Shown here piece after piece: positions 7,724 to 17,106 of a stretch of DNA of 64,000 nt (positions are counted from its first letter, which is position 1; each line of letters starts with the position of its first letter). Made by a program: the position numbers and the translations under genes. The DNA lies in NCBI GenBank assembly GCA_025463515.1, contig JAODAQ010000010.1:1-64000 (forward strand), given 5' to 3'. Under the pieces are notes generated by a model that did no database searches, was not told the origin of the DNA, and was given only the letters and a program-made list of their open reading frames with translations. This DNA is from Rhodoglobus sp. GTDB taxonomy: Bacteria; Actinomycetota; Actinomycetes; Actinomycetales; Microbacteriaceae.

Positions 7724-9063
7724 GCGAGCATCGTCTTCCACAGCTCGACGAACTGGGGGAGGGTCTTCGAGGTCGAGTCGATGTCGTCGACGTCGACTCC
7801 GGGCGTCGCGAGGCCGATGATCGCGCCGGCGGTCGCCATGCGGTGGTCCTCGTAGGCGTGCCACAGCCCGCCGGTGAGCTGTGCGGGCCGGATGACGAGC
7901 CCGTCGTCGGTCTCGGTGGCATCCCCGCCCAGGGCGTTGATCTCGGCGACGAGGGCCGCGAGCCGGTCGGTCTCGTGGCCGCGCAGGTGCGCGATCCCGG
8001 TGAGAACGGTTTCGGAGTCCGCGAGCGCGGCGACCGCGGCGACGGTGGGCGCGAGCTCGCTCGACTCGTCGAGGGTGATGCCGTGGATGCCCTGGCCGCC
8101 CTCCACGGTGAGGGAGTCCGGCGTCTGGGTGATGCGGCCCCCCATGTCGCGCAGGATGTCGGCCATGCGCGCCCCGACCTGCGTCGTGTGCTCCGGCCAG
8201 CCCTGCACGGTGACGGTGCCGCCCGCGACGAGCGCGGCGGCGAGGAACGGCCCGGCGTTGGAGAGGTCGGGCTCGATATCGACATCGAGGGCCTGGATCT
8301 CCGACGGCGGCACGATCCACAGGCCGGGCTCCGGATTCTCGACGATCACGCCGCGCGCGGCGAGGCACGTGACCGTCATCTCGATGTGCGGAAGGCTCGG
8401 GAGCGTCGCACCGGTGTGCCGCAGTCGCAGCCCCTGCTCGAAGCGGGGGGCGGCGAGCAGCAGCCCCGAGACGAACTGGCTCGACGCCGAGGCGTCGATC
8501 GACAGCTCGCCGCCCTGCACGGCCCCCGTGCCGTACAGGCTGAACGGGAGCGCGCCGCGGCCGTCGTCGCTCACGTCCACCCCGAGGGCGCGCAGCGAGT
8601 CGATGGTGGTGCGCATGGGCCGCTTGCGCGCGGCCTCGTCGCCGTCGAAGGCGACCGGCCCGAGGGCGAGCGCCGCGACGGGCGGGAGGAAGCGCATGAC
8701 CGTGCCGGCGAGGCCCGTGTCGATCGAGCCGCCGAACAGCTCGCCGGGAGTGACGAGCAGGTCGGCGCCGAAGCCGCCCTGGCCCGGCACCTCCTCGATG
8801 GTCGTGCCGAGGGTGCGCAGCGCCTCGATCATGAGGGCCGTGTCGCGCGAGTGGAGGGGGGCACGCAGCAGCGACGGCCCGTTGGCAAGGGCGGCGAGCA
8901 CCAGTTCGCGGTTGGTGAGGCTCTTGGAGCCCGGGAGGCGCAGCACCGCGCTGAGCGGACCGGCGGCGACTGGCGCCGCCCACGGGCCGCCGTCGGGCTC
9001 GGGCACGGGGTCGTCGTCGCCGTAGGGGTTGAACTGGGGCTGGGCAGCCTTCGAAATCGCCAT
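7720..9063 (-). CDS. aroA: EPSP synthase (3-phosphoshikimate 1-carboxyvinyltransferase)
   Basis: Catalyses phosphoenolpyruvate transfer to shikimate 3-phosphate in aromatic amino acid synthesis. The 447-residue protein shows [63 protein letters not shown] and YEDHRMA, covering both substrate-binding lobes. The ATG at 9063 is chosen over upstream in-frame starts because homologues begin just before FNPYGDDD-like sequence and because TACTCT ends 8 bases upstream. First gene of a GTGA-linked operon; divergent from the sigma factor gene. Confidence 0.93.
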   Translation of the reverse strand: MAISKAAQPQFNPYGDDDPVPEPDGGPWAAPVAAGPLSAVLRLPGSKSLTNRELVLAALANGPSLLRAPLHSRDTALMIEALRTLGTTIEEVPGQGGFGADLLVTPGELFGGSIDTGLAGTVMRFLPPVAALALGPVAFDGDEAARKRPMRTTIDSLRALGVDVSDDGRGALPFSLYGTGAVQGGELSIDASASSQFVSGLLLAAPRFEQGLRLRHTGATLPSLPHIEMTVTCLAARGVIVENPEPGLWIVPPSEIQALDVDIEPDLSNAGPFLAAALVAGGTVTVQGWPEHTTQVGARMADILRDMGGRITQTPDSLTVEGGQGIHGITLDESSELAPTVAAVAALADSETVLTGIAHLRGHETDRLAALVAEINALGGDATETDDGLVIRPAQLTGGLWHAYEDHRMATAGAIIGLATPGVDVDDIDSTSKTLPQFVELWKTMLA

Positions 9064-9090
9064 CGCACACCAGAGTACCGGCGGCCTCGC

Positions 9091-9116
9091 GGAATAGCGG
9101 GGCCGTTGCCGTGGTT
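9091..9116 (+). promoter_or_regulatory. SigH/SigR-type promoter GGAAT-N18-GTT
   Basis: GGAAT (9091-9095) and GTT (9114-9116) are separated by exactly 18 bases, the consensus recognised by actinobacterial thiol-stress sigma factors SigR/SigH. It lies directly upstream of the sigma gene and so is predicted to be autoregulatory, with a transcript starting near 9122-9124. Confidence 0.75.
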
Positions 9117-9174
9117 CACCCCACCATGACGATGGTTCTCGAGGCACGGCCCGTGGAGGTGGCATCCGGCGACC

Positions 9175-9180
9175 TAGAAT
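9175..9180 (+). promoter_or_regulatory. Vegetative -10 TAGAAT for short sigma isoform
   Basis: TAGAAT ends 8 bases before ATG 9189 and would give a near-leaderless mRNA for the short form. No clear -35 is visible. Confidence 0.45.
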
Positions 9181-9188
9181 TGGCGCTG

Positions 9189-9803
9189 ATGACTATCGAC
9201 ACGGTTCCCGAGGATGCAGCGGCCGCCAAGCGGGCGCTCTTCGAGGAGCAGGCACTACCGTTCGCAGACCAGCTCTATGCCGCAGCGATGCGGATGACGC
9301 GCAATCCGGCCGACGCGGCCGACCTCGTGCAGGAGACGTTCGTCAAGGCGTTCCAGGCGTTCGCGCAGTTCCAGCAGGGCACGAACCTCAAGGCCTGGCT
9401 GTACCGCATCCAGACGAACACCTTCATCAACAACTACCGCAAGAACCAGCGCAACCCCTACCAGGGCACCATCGACGACCTCGAGGACTGGCAGCTCGGC
9501 GGCGCGGAGTCGGTGACCCAGTCGACGTCGACGCGGTCTGCCGAGGCCGAGGCCATCGACCACCTGCCGGACAGCGCGGTGAAGGATGCCCTGCAGGCGA
9601 TCCCGGAGGACTTCCGCCTCGCCGTCTATTTCGCCGATGTCGAGGGCTTCTCCTACCAGGAGATCGCCGACATCATGAAGACCCCCGTCGGTACCGTCAT
9701 GAGCCGCCTCCACCGCGGCCGCCGGATGCTGCGGGAATCACTTGCCGACTACGCGCGCGACCGTGGGATCGTCGCGCCTTCCCCCACAGGAGCCCCGAAA
9801 TGA
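9189..9803 (+). CDS. sigH: Extracytoplasmic-function sigma factor, SigH/SigR type
   Basis: A group-4 sigma factor of 204 residues. Region 2 contains [30 protein letters not shown] and the promoter-melting [19 protein letters not shown]; region 4 has the helix-turn-helix [23 protein letters not shown]. It controls disulfide/oxidative and heat stress genes in relatives, held off DNA by the zinc anti-sigma factor encoded next, whose ATG overlaps its stop. In-frame ATGs at 9126 and 9132 would extend the protein by 21 or 19 residues and lie just downstream of the SigH-type promoter, so two isoforms are likely. Confidence 0.9.
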   Translation: MTIDTVPEDAAAAKRALFEEQALPFADQLYAAAMRMTRNPADAADLVQETFVKAFQAFAQFQQGTNLKAWLYRIQTNTFINNYRKNQRNPYQGTIDDLEDWQLGGAESVTQSTSTRSAEAEAIDHLPDSAVKDALQAIPEDFRLAVYFADVEGFSYQEIADIMKTPVGTVMSRLHRGRRMLRESLADYARDRGIVAPSPTGAPK

Positions 9804-10030
9804 CCGATTGCGGATGCGACAAGGCCAAGGCCGAACTCGAGGAGTACCTCCACAACGAGCTGGCCAAGCAGGACGCCGCTGACGTCGCCGAGCACATGGC
9901 CAACTGCGAGGACTGCACCACCGAGCACCTCGTGGGCCTCACCCTCACGCTGAAGGTGCGCCAGGCCTGCCGCGAGACGGCTCCCGAGGAGCTCGTCGAG
10001 GCGATCCGGGCGCGGCTGGCGAACGCGTAG
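9800..10030 (+). CDS. Zinc anti-sigma factor (RsrA/RshA type)
   Basis: A 76-residue cytoplasmic redox switch. It carries the ZAS motif H32-x3-C36-x2-C39 and N-terminal cysteines at 4 and 6. In RsrA the reduced, zinc-bound form traps the sigma factor, and disulfide formation releases it. ATGA overlap with the sigma gene couples their synthesis. Length agrees with the shorter mycobacterial RshA-like members. Confidence 0.88.
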   Translation: MTDCGCDKAKAELEEYLHNELAKQDAADVAEHMANCEDCTTEHLVGLTLTLKVRQACRETAPEELVEAIRARLANA

Positions 10031-10032
10031 CG

Positions 10033-10067
10033 GGTTGAGCAGGCCGTCCACGGCCGTATCGAAACCG
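10033..10067. repeat. GGTTGAG...TATCGAAACC intergenic repeat
   Basis: A diverged copy of the element present three times at 23759-23874. It contains the hairpin GGCCGT-CC-ACGGCC and lies between two convergent genes, so it may act as a bidirectional terminator. Confidence 0.7.
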
Positions 10068-10078
10068 CTGAGTCGCGC

Positions 10079-10564
10079 CTACTTCAAGCGCCGCCCCTCC
10101 GCGAGCATCGTCTGCATCTTGTCCACCCGCGCCTGACGCGTCTCAGGCTTCTTCGCACCGGAGACCCACAGCCAGTACTCCTTCTGGTGCGAGTACGCGA
10201 GCGCCCTGAACTGCTCCAGGCGGCCGGATGCCGCGAGCGCGCCCTCCACGTCTGCATCCAGCTCCACGACCCGCTCAGCGGTGTCGAGGCGCACGGCCAC
10301 GTGCACGGAGTCGCCCGGGCCCTTGGCCGTAGCCCGCTGGACCTCCGCCACCACGAGGATGCGGTGCCCGGGGCCGCCGAAGGTCACGAGGGAGCCGCGG
10401 TACGGGGTGCCGTCGAACTCCGCCGCCACCGGGACCCGGCCTTTCGTGCCGAAGGCGGCCGGGACGTCGAAGGGCACGTCGACGAACGACGACGCGCCCG
10501 TGACATCCGGGCGGTAGATCACGGCATCGAACTCGATGGTGCCGGGATCCGCGTAGGCGACCAT
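10079..10564 (-). CDS. YdeI/OmdA-type protein with DUF1905 domain
   Basis: A 161-residue cytoplasmic protein. The N-terminal half (FDAVIYRP...VPFDVPAAFGTKGRVPVAAEFDGTPYRGSL in part) matches the DUF1905 beta-barrel; the C-terminal half ends with FRALAYSHQKEYWLWVSGAK, the YdeI/OmdA (bacteriocin-protection) motif. Biochemical role not established. The ATG at 10564 is two bases after the stop of kgd, so it may be co-transcribed with it; no functional link to the citric-acid cycle is evident. Confidence 0.8.
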   Translation of the reverse strand: MVAYADPGTIEFDAVIYRPDVTGASSFVDVPFDVPAAFGTKGRVPVAAEFDGTPYRGSLVTFGGPGHRILVVAEVQRATAKGPGDSVHVAVRLDTAERVVELDADVEGALAASGRLEQFRALAYSHQKEYWLWVSGAKKPETRQARVDKMQTMLAEGRRLK

Positions 10565-10566
10565 GG

Positions 10567-13500
10567 CTAGAGCGCGAGCGCCCTCTCGATGAGGTCGGCC
10601 TGCTCGAGTGCGCTGCGCTTCGACGAGCCCGTAGCGGGCGCTGCCGAGGCGGGGCGCGAGGCGACCCGGATCGTGCGGCCCTTGAGGTGCTTGGCGAGCT
10701 CGAGGCAGATGAACGGCCACGCGCCCTGGTTCTCGGGCTCGTCCTGCGTCCAGACCAGGTCGGCGTTCGGGTACTGCTCGAGCGCCGCGTTCATCTCCTG
10801 GATGGGCAGCGGGTAGAACTGCTCCATGCGCACGACCGCGATGTCCTTCGACTCGCGCTTGTCGAGCTCGGCGATGATGTCGTAGTAGATCTTGCCCGCG
10901 GTGAGCACCACGCGCTTCACGGCCGACTTGTCGACGCTCAGCTGTGCAAGGCGGACGTCGTCGAGCACCGGCTCGAAGCGGCCGTGCGTGAAGTCGGAGA
11001 TCTCGCTCGTGGCGCCGCGGAGGCGCAGCATCGACTTCGGGGTGAAGACGATGAGCGGCCGGCGCGGACGGGCGTAGGCCTGGCGGCGCAGCAGGTGGAA
11101 GTACGACGCCGGGGTCGACGGGCGCGCGACTGTCATGTTGTTCTCCGCACACATCTGCAGGAACCGCTCGATGCGGGCCGACGAGTGGTCGGGGCCCTGG
11201 CCCTCGTAGCCGTGCGGCAGCAGGAGGACGACGCTCGAGCGCTGGCCCCACTTCTGCTCGCCGCTCGAGATGAACGTGTCGATGACCGTCTGGGCGCCGT
11301 CGGCGAAGTCGCCGAACTGGGCCTCCCACAGCACGAGGGCGTCCGCGCGCTCGACCGAGTAGCCGTACTCGAAGCCCATCGCCGCGTACTCGCTGAGCAG
11401 GGAGTCGTAGATCCACAGCCTCGCCTGGCCCTCCGCGAGGTTCGCGAGCGGCAGCCACTCCTGGCCGTTCTCGCGGTCATGGAGCACCGCGTGGCGCTGC
11501 ACGAAGGTGCCGCGCCGCGTGTCCTGGCCGACCATGCGGACGGGGGTGCCCTCGAGGAGCACGGAGCCGAGGGCGAACAGCTCGCCCATCGCCCAGTCGA
11601 CCGAGCCGGAGCGGCTCATCTCGACGCGCTTCTTGAGCAGCTGCTGGAGCTTCGGGTGCACGGTGAACCCGGCGGGCGGGTTGTCGTGCGCGTCGCCGAT
11701 GAGGTGGATGACAGCCTCGTCGACGCCCGTGGTGGCGGGCTCGCCGACCGAGGAGTCCTGCTGCGAGTCGGGCTTCTCGAGGTCGGCGATGCTGTCGCCC
11801 GTGACGATCGGCATCGAGCCGGTCTGGGCGGCGTGGGTCTCGGCGAAGGCGCGCTCCAGGCTGTCCTGGAAGTCGCGGTGGCTGGCCTCGTACTCCTCCT
11901 GCGTGATGTCGCCGCGGCCGACGAGGGCCTCGGTGTACAGCGTGCGGACGGAGCGCTTGGCCTCGATGAGGTTGTACATGAGCGGCTGCGTCATCGAGGG
12001 GTCGTCGCCCTCGTTGTGGCCGCGCCGGCGGTAGCAGACCAGGTCGATCATGACGTCGCGGTGGAACTCCTGGCGGTACGCGAAGGCGAGCTCCGCGACG
12101 CGCACGACGGCCTCGGGGTCATCCCCGTTGACGTGGAAGATCGGTGCCTGGATCGTTTTCATGACGTCGGTCGAGTAGGTCGAGGTGTGGGCCTCGGCCG
12201 GCGGCGTCGTGAAGCCGACCTGGTTGTTGATGTTCACGTGCACGGTGCCGCCGGTGCGGTAGGCGCGCAGCTGCGACATCTGGATGATCTCCATCACGAT
12301 GCCCTGGCCGCTCATGGCGGCGTCGCCGTGCACCATGATCGGCAGCACGGTGAAGGAGCCGATCGGGCGGCGGTCCTGCTTCGCGCGCACGATTCCCTCG
12401 AGCACGCCGTCGACGGTCTCGAGGTGCGAGGGGTTCGCCGCGAGGTACACGGGGATGGTGCGGCCGTTGGCCCCGGTGAAGGTGCCCTCGGTGCCGAGGT
12501 GGTACTTCACGTCGCCCGACCCCTGCACGGTCTTCGGGTCTTGCGTCCCCTCGAACTCGCGGAAGATCTGGCCGTAGGTCTTGCCGGCGATGTTGGTGAG
12601 CACGCTCAGGCGGCCGCGGTGGGCCATGCCGATCGCGACCTCCTCGAGGTTCGCCTCCGCGGCCTTCTGGATGACGGCGTCGAGCGCCGCGATCGTGGAC
12701 TCGCCGCCCTCGAGGCTGAAGCGCTTCTGGCCGACGTACTTGGTCTGCAGGAAGGTCTCGAAGGCCTCTGCCTCGTTGAGCTTGCCGAGGATGCGCATCT
12801 GCTCGTCGTGCATCGGCTTGGCGTACTTCTGCTCGACGTGCTCCTGGATCCAGCGGCGCTGGGCGGGATCGGCGATGTGCATGTACTCGATGCCGATCGT
12901 GCGGCAGTACGAGTCGCGCAGGACTCCGAGGATGTCGCGCAGCAGGGCCGTGCGCTTGCCCGCGAAGCCGCCCGTGACGAACTCGCGGTCGAGGTCCCAG
13001 AAGGTGAGGCCGTGGCTCGAGATGTCGAGATCGGGGTGGGAGCGCTGGCGGTACTCGAGCGGGTCGGTGTCGGCCATGAGGTGGCCGCGCACGCGGAACG
13101 AGTTGATGAGCTCCTGCACGCGCGCGGTCTTGTCGACGTTGTCCGCGAGGTCGACCGAGATGTCGGAGGCCCAGTGGATCGGGTCGTACGGGATGCGCAG
13201 CGCCGCGAAGATGTCCTCGTAGAAGTGGTGCTCGCCGATGAGGCGCTCGTGGATCTTCTTGAGGAACTCGCCGGAGCCCGCGCCCTGGATGACGCGGTGG
13301 TCGTAGGTGCTCGTGAGGGTGATCGTCTTGCCGATGGCGAGCTCGGCGAGGGTCTTGGGGCTCGCGCCCTGGTACTCGGCCGGGTACTCGAGCGCTCCGG
13401 CGCCGACGATCGTGCCCGCGCCGCGCATGAGGCGGGGCACGGAGTGCTCGGTGCCGATACCGCCCGGGTTGGTGAGCGAGATCGTGTTGCCGGCGTAGTC

Positions 13501-14409
13501 GGCGGCGGTGAGCTTGTTGGCGCGGCCGCGCGCGACCACGTCCTCGTAGGCGACGAGGAACTCGGCGAAGCCCATGGTGTCGGCGCGCTTGATGCCGGGC
13601 ACCACGAGGGCGCGCGAGCCGTCGGGCTTGGGGATGTCGATCGCGATGCCGAGGTTGATGTGCGCAGGCGTGACGACGGAGGGCTTGCCGTCGACCTCGT
13701 CGTAGAACACATTCTGGCTCGGGAACTCCTTGAGCGTGCCGACGATGGCCCACGCGATGAGGTGCGTGAACGAGACCTTTCCGCCGCGCGCGCGCTTGAG
13801 GTGGTTGTTGATCACGATGCGGTTGTCGATCAGGAGCTTGGCCGGGATGGTGCGCACGCTCGTCGCCGTCGGGACCGTGAGTGAGGCATCCATGTTCGCC
13901 GCGAGGCTCTTGGCGGCACCCTTCAGGGAGGCCACCTCGTCCTGCGCGTCGGCGGCGGGCTCGGTCGCGACCGGGAGGGTTGCGGGGGCGTCGGCGGGGA
14001 TGGGCTGCGGCTTCGCCTGCACAGAGGTGGTGCGCGCGACGGGCTGGCTGCCGGTCGTGGGTGCCGGCGCCTCGGCCGCGGGGGCCGCCGGTGCGGCTGG
14101 GGCTGCGGGTACCGGTGCGGCTGCGGCGGGCTCCGGCGCGGATGCCACGGCCTCGGGGATCTGCGCCTCGCCGCCGACCTGCGACTCGGGCGCCGTCTCG
14201 GCCGGCGCCTCCGCGGGGATCGTGTCGATCACGCCCGTGGGGGTGGGGTCGGCGCGGTGGTAGCTCTCGAGCGTGGGCCACCAGGACTGGTCGACCAGGT
14301 TCTTGTCCTTGAGGTAGAGCTCGTACATCTCGTCAACGAGCCACTCGTTGGCTCCGAATTCGCCCGAGGAATCCCCGTCGGGTGCGATTCCGGTCACTTG
14401 GCTTGACAC
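10567..14409 (-). CDS. kgd: 2-oxoglutarate decarboxylase/dehydrogenase E1 fused to succinyltransferase domain
   Basis: An approximately 1280-residue actinobacterial fusion enzyme of the citric-acid cycle. Order: N-terminal FGANEWLVDEMYELY segment, a long Ala/Pro/Glu linker, an E2-type acyltransferase core with SFTHLIAWA, NLGIAIDIPKPDGSRALVVP and the catalytic STYDHRVIQGA, then the thiamine-diphosphate E1 with GMAHRGRLSVLTNI, GDAAMSGQGIVMEIIQMS and NNQVGFTT. There is no lipoyl domain, as in other Kgd/OdhA proteins, which borrow lipoyl-E2 from pyruvate dehydrogenase; GarA/OdhI-type FHA control is known in relatives. GTG 14409 (VSSQVTG) is preferred; GTG 14442 with AGGA upstream is an alternative. 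Confidence 0.93.
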   Translation of the reverse strand: MSSQVTGIAPDGDSSGEFGANEWLVDEMYELYLKDKNLVDQSWWPTLESYHRADPTPTGVIDTIPAEAPAETAPESQVGGEAQIPEAVASAPEPAAAAPVPAAPAAPAAPAAEAPAPTTGSQPVARTTSVQAKPQPIPADAPATLPVATEPAADAQDEVASLKGAAKSLAANMDASLTVPTATSVRTIPAKLLIDNRIVINNHLKRARGGKVSFTHLIAWAIVGTLKEFPSQNVFYDEVDGKPSVVTPAHINLGIAIDIPKPDGSRALVVPGIKRADTMGFAEFLVAYEDVVARGRANKLTAADYAGNTISLTNPGGIGTEHSVPRLMRGAGTIVGAGALEYPAEYQGASPKTLAELAIGKTITLTSTYDHRVIQGAGSGEFLKKIHERLIGEHHFYEDIFAALRIPYDPIHWASDISVDLADNVDKTARVQELINSFRVRGHLMADTDPLEYRQRSHPDLDISSHGLTFWDLDREFVTGGFAGKRTALLRDILGVLRDSYCRTIGIEYMHIADPAQRRWIQEHVEQKYAKPMHDEQMRILGKLNEAEAFETFLQTKYVGQKRFSLEGGESTIAALDAVIQKAAEANLEEVAIGMAHRGRLSVLTNIAGKTYGQIFREFEGTQDPKTVQGSGDVKYHLGTEGTFTGANGRTIPVYLAANPSHLETVDGVLEGIVRAKQDRRPIGSFTVLPIMVHGDAAMSGQGIVMEIIQMSQLRAYRTGGTVHVNINNQVGFTTPPAEAHTSTYSTDVMKTIQAPIFHVNGDDPEAVVRVAELAFAYRQEFHRDVMIDLVCYRRRGHNEGDDPSMTQPLMYNLIEAKRSVRTLYTEALVGRGDITQEEYEASHRDFQDSLERAFAETHAAQTGSMPIVTGDSIADLEKPDSQQDSSVGEPATTGVDEAVIHLIGDAHDNPPAGFTVHPKLQQLLKKRVEMSRSGSVDWAMGELFALGSVLLEGTPVRMVGQDTRRGTFVQRHAVLHDRENGQEWLPLANLAEGQARLWIYDSLLSEYAAMGFEYGYSVERADALVLWEAQFGDFADGAQTVIDTFISSGEQKWGQRSSVVLLLPHGYEGQGPDHSSARIERFLQMCAENNMTVARPSTPASYFHLLRRQAYARPRRPLIVFTPKSMLRLRGATSEISDFTHGRFEPVLDDVRLAQLSVDKSAVKRVVLTAGKIYYDIIAELDKRESKDIAVVRMEQFYPLPIQEMNAALEQYPNADLVWTQDEPENQGAWPFICLELAKHLKGRTIRVASRPASAAPATGSSKRSALEQADLIERALAL

Positions 14410-14529
14410 AGCCGACCGCCCACTTTCAGTTCTCTTGGTCACGCGTTCCTGTGGTGCGCCCGCCTCTGGACACGCCTTGACAATCTTAAGGGTTCTTGCT
14501 GGACAAGCGCTGGCGCGACCGAGGAACGC

Positions 14530-14535
14530 TAGCGT
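14530..14535 (+). promoter_or_regulatory. -10 TAGCGT of the guaB1-type gene
   Basis: TAGCGT ends 7 bases before ATG 14543 and no Shine-Dalgarno is present, consistent with a leaderless transcript. Confidence 0.5.
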
Positions 14536-14542
14536 TAATTTC

Positions 14543-15982
14543 ATGCGCTTTTATGAAACGTCGCCCGTGCACGACCTCACCTACTCCGATGTGTTCCTCG
14601 TCCCGTCCCGCTCCGCGGTGGGCAGCCGGCTGGATGTCTCGCTCGCGCCGCACGACGGCACCGCCGCGACCATCCCGATCGTCTCCGCGAACATGAACTC
14701 CGTGACCGGCCCGCGCCTCGCCGCGACCCTCGCCCGCCGCGGCGGACTGGGCGTGCTGCCACAGGACCTGCACGCGCAGGACCTCGATGCGGCCATCCGC
14801 TGGGTCAAGCAGCAGCCGGTCGCCTTCGACGCACCGCTCGACCTGCGCCCCGAGGAGACCGTCGCCTCCGCGCTCACCCAGCTGCCCGCCGTCGAGGGGC
14901 ACGGCATCGTGCTCCACGACGAGCACGGGGCCTTCCTCGGGGTGATCCCGGCGGAGCGACTCGCGACCGCACTCCCGGGCGCGCGGCTCGGCGACCTGCT
15001 CGGCGGGGCGCTCACGTCGATCGACGTCGACGAGCTGGACGGGCCGCGAGCGGCGTTCGACCTCATGGTCGAGGCGGGCATCCAGTTCGCGCCGGTCCTG
15101 CACGACGGCAAGGTCGTCGGCACGCTGAGCCGCAAGGGCGCGCTGCGCTCCACCCTCTACCAGCCCGCGCTCGACGCTCAGGGCCGCCTCTCGGTGGCGG
15201 CGGCGGTCGGTATCAACGGCGACCCCGCGGCGAAGGCGAGGGCGCTCGTGGATGCCGGTGCCGACGTGATCGTGATCGACACCGCCCACGGCCACCAGGA
15301 CGGCATGGTGCGAGCCATCGCCGCCGTCGCCGCTCTCGGCCTGGGTGTGCCCATCGTCGCGGGGAACGTGGTCACCACCGAGGCTGTCAACGACCTCGTG
15401 GGCGCCGGTGCCACGATCATCAAGGTCGGCGTCGGCCCCGGCGCCATGTGCACGACGCGCATGATGACCGCCGTCGGCAGGCCCCAGTTCTCGGCGGTGC
15501 TCGAGACCGCGGAGGCCGCGCGGTCCCTTGGGGCCCATGTCTGGGCGGACGGCGGCGTTCGGTACCCGCGGGATGTGGCGCTCGCGCTGGCTGCGGGCGC
15601 GGCATCCGTCATGATCGGCTCCTGGTTCGCCGGGACGATCGAGGCACCCGGGACCCTGGCCCTCGACGAGAGCGGCCGCGCGTACAAGGAGAGCTGGGGG
15701 ATGGCCTCCACCAAGGCCGTGCGCGAGCGCTTCGACAGGCTCGACGCCTACGAGCTCGCCCGCAAGACGCTCTTCGCGGAGGGCATCTCCTCGTCGCGCA
15801 TCTACTTGGACCCGCTGCGGCCCTCCCTGGAGGACCTGCTCGACATGATCACGTCGGGCGTGCGCAGCTCCCTGAGCTACGCGGGGGCGACCACCCTCGA
15901 CGAGTTCCACGACCGGGCCCTCGTGGGCATCCAGTCGGCCGCCGGCTACGAGGAGGGCAAAGCGCTGCCGGTGTCTTGGTGA
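14543..15982 (+). CDS. guaB1: GuaB1-family IMP dehydrogenase-related protein (GMP reductase)
   Basis: A 479-residue TIM-barrel enzyme of purine interconversion. NMNSVTG, a CBS pair at about 95-205, DTAHGHQ, GNVVTTEA and the loop GVGPGAMCTTR with the catalytic cysteine at 303 are visible. The actinobacterial GuaB1 clade was characterised in mycobacteria as a GMP reductase rather than a dehydrogenase; the start DLTYSDVFLVP supports this clade. Divergent from kgd across about 130 bases. Start chosen at ATG 14543 from homologue length and the upstream -10. Confidence 0.87.
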   Translation: MRFYETSPVHDLTYSDVFLVPSRSAVGSRLDVSLAPHDGTAATIPIVSANMNSVTGPRLAATLARRGGLGVLPQDLHAQDLDAAIRWVKQQPVAFDAPLDLRPEETVASALTQLPAVEGHGIVLHDEHGAFLGVIPAERLATALPGARLGDLLGGALTSIDVDELDGPRAAFDLMVEAGIQFAPVLHDGKVVGTLSRKGALRSTLYQPALDAQGRLSVAAAVGINGDPAAKARALVDAGADVIVIDTAHGHQDGMVRAIAAVAALGLGVPIVAGNVVTTEAVNDLVGAGATIIKVGVGPGAMCTTRMMTAVGRPQFSAVLETAEAARSLGAHVWADGGVRYPRDVALALAAGAASVMIGSWFAGTIEAPGTLALDESGRAYKESWGMASTKAVRERFDRLDAYELARKTLFAEGISSSRIYLDPLRPSLEDLLDMITSGVRSSLSYAGATTLDEFHDRALVGIQSAAGYEEGKALPVSW

Positions 15983-15997
15983 CGCGTCCGCCGGGCT

Positions 15998-16063
15998 TGT
16001 CGCGCGACAGTTTTTGCGTCGCGCTACAGAAACTTCAGGCGCGCAATGAAGAACATGTAGCGC
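15998..16063. repeat. Left 66-bp inverted repeat
   Basis: Outer part reads TGTCGCGCGACAGTTTTTGC; the inner part carries its own perfect 8-bp dyad GCGCTACA (16021-16028)...TGTAGCGC (16056-16063), so each repeat can also fold alone. Confidence 0.85.
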
Positions 16064-16064
16064 A

Positions 16065-17003
16065 CTACGGGCGCGGGCGGGCGGAAGGCAGCCCATCCCG
16101 TGTGAGACGGTCGTAGAGGCGGCGCGGGGTGTAGAGCTCCACGGGCTCCCACCGAGAGAGTCTGCCAACCACCCGTCGTAGCTCGTTCTCGCGATTCTTC
16201 TCCTGGATGACCACATCCTCCGGCGATCGACCCCTGAGGTATTTCGGATCGCGGTACTTGCTGCGGCCGTCGCACTCGCCCGCGTGGTCGTGGTCACTCC
16301 AGTAGAAGTCTGTCTCCGCGTGGCCGCCCGTCGGCAAGGGGAAGGAGACCTGCAACTCCGGTGCAGGGAAGCCCAGATCCCGGATGACTACGCGGCTGTG
16401 GGACTCCTCGACGGAATCCGACCTGTCCGTTGCGAATTCAGCGGCCGTCGCCAGTCGGCGTGCGTGTGGGCCTCGGGCAGCGCGTGCGAGCTCGAGCACT
16501 TCGTCCTTGAGCGCTAGCGGGCCCGGCCGTCTCTTGCGATGGAGGGCTGAGTCGATCGCCGCCACTGCGTGGGCGAACGGCGCGACTCGTGCCAAGTCGA
16601 CGGCAGTCTGTGCTGGCGTGGTCACGTGGACTCCCTCGAGCTGCGTGACTTCCACACCTCTCAGCCCGGTCGCGTGGCGGTGGACCTGGCCGGTCGAGCG
16701 GCCTCCCGAGGCCCGCTCGGTCGTCACGTCGACCGTCGTGGGCCAGACCCCCAGGATGCGGATGCCCCAGAGCGCCGCCGCGGCGTGGTGCGAGAACACC
16801 GTGCCGGCATCCATCTTGCGCGCGGCCGACAGCACTCTGGCCCGATGTTGGTCAATCGGTTCGAGCGCGCTCCAGTCTTCGCCTCTGGCATCGGCACCCG
16901 CCACCACCCGCACGATCTCCTTCCTCCGGAGTGCGCGCGTGAGTTCGAGATCGGTTCGGCCAAGCAGCAGCTGTTCGTTGCGGTAGATGAGGTTTATCGC
17001 CAT
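16065..17003 (-). CDS. AbiEi-like antitoxin-domain protein with Vsr/DUF559-like C-terminus
   Basis: A 312-residue cytoplasmic protein. The N-terminal part (winged-helix-like, with FSHHAAAALWGI and a VHVTTPAQTAVDLAR segment) resembles AbiEi-type transcriptional antitoxins; the C-terminal part has E-T-D-F-Y-W...G-E-C-D-G-R-S-K-Y followed by VIQEKNRENELR, the layout of the Vsr/DUF559 nuclease-fold family. No AbiEii toxin gene is adjacent. Codon use is less biased than in neighbours (more T/A in third positions), suggesting transfer. The ATG at 17003 gives the family's usual beginning. Activity as a nuclease or phage-defence factor is inference. Confidence 0.65.
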   Translation of the reverse strand: MAINLIYRNEQLLLGRTDLELTRALRRKEIVRVVAGADARGEDWSALEPIDQHRARVLSAARKMDAGTVFSHHAAAALWGIRILGVWPTTVDVTTERASGGRSTGQVHRHATGLRGVEVTQLEGVHVTTPAQTAVDLARVAPFAHAVAAIDSALHRKRRPGPLALKDEVLELARAARGPHARRLATAAEFATDRSDSVEESHSRVVIRDLGFPAPELQVSFPLPTGGHAETDFYWSDHDHAGECDGRSKYRDPKYLRGRSPEDVVIQEKNRENELRRVVGRLSRWEPVELYTPRRLYDRLTRDGLPSARPRP

Positions 17004-17106
17004 CGGGACATGCTCGGCGGGGCGAGCAGGCAACGGGAGGCGGTGGTGCCGACCTCGTGGAGTATGGACCCGTCGTACGGGCGTGGAGGACCTGCTCGGG
17101 CATCCG

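Noticed and set aside
10687-13884. A 1065-codon plus-strand frame opposite kgd
   Set aside because: It is the mirror of kgd, composed mainly of Arg/Val/Leu/Ala repeats without motifs, and kgd is certain.
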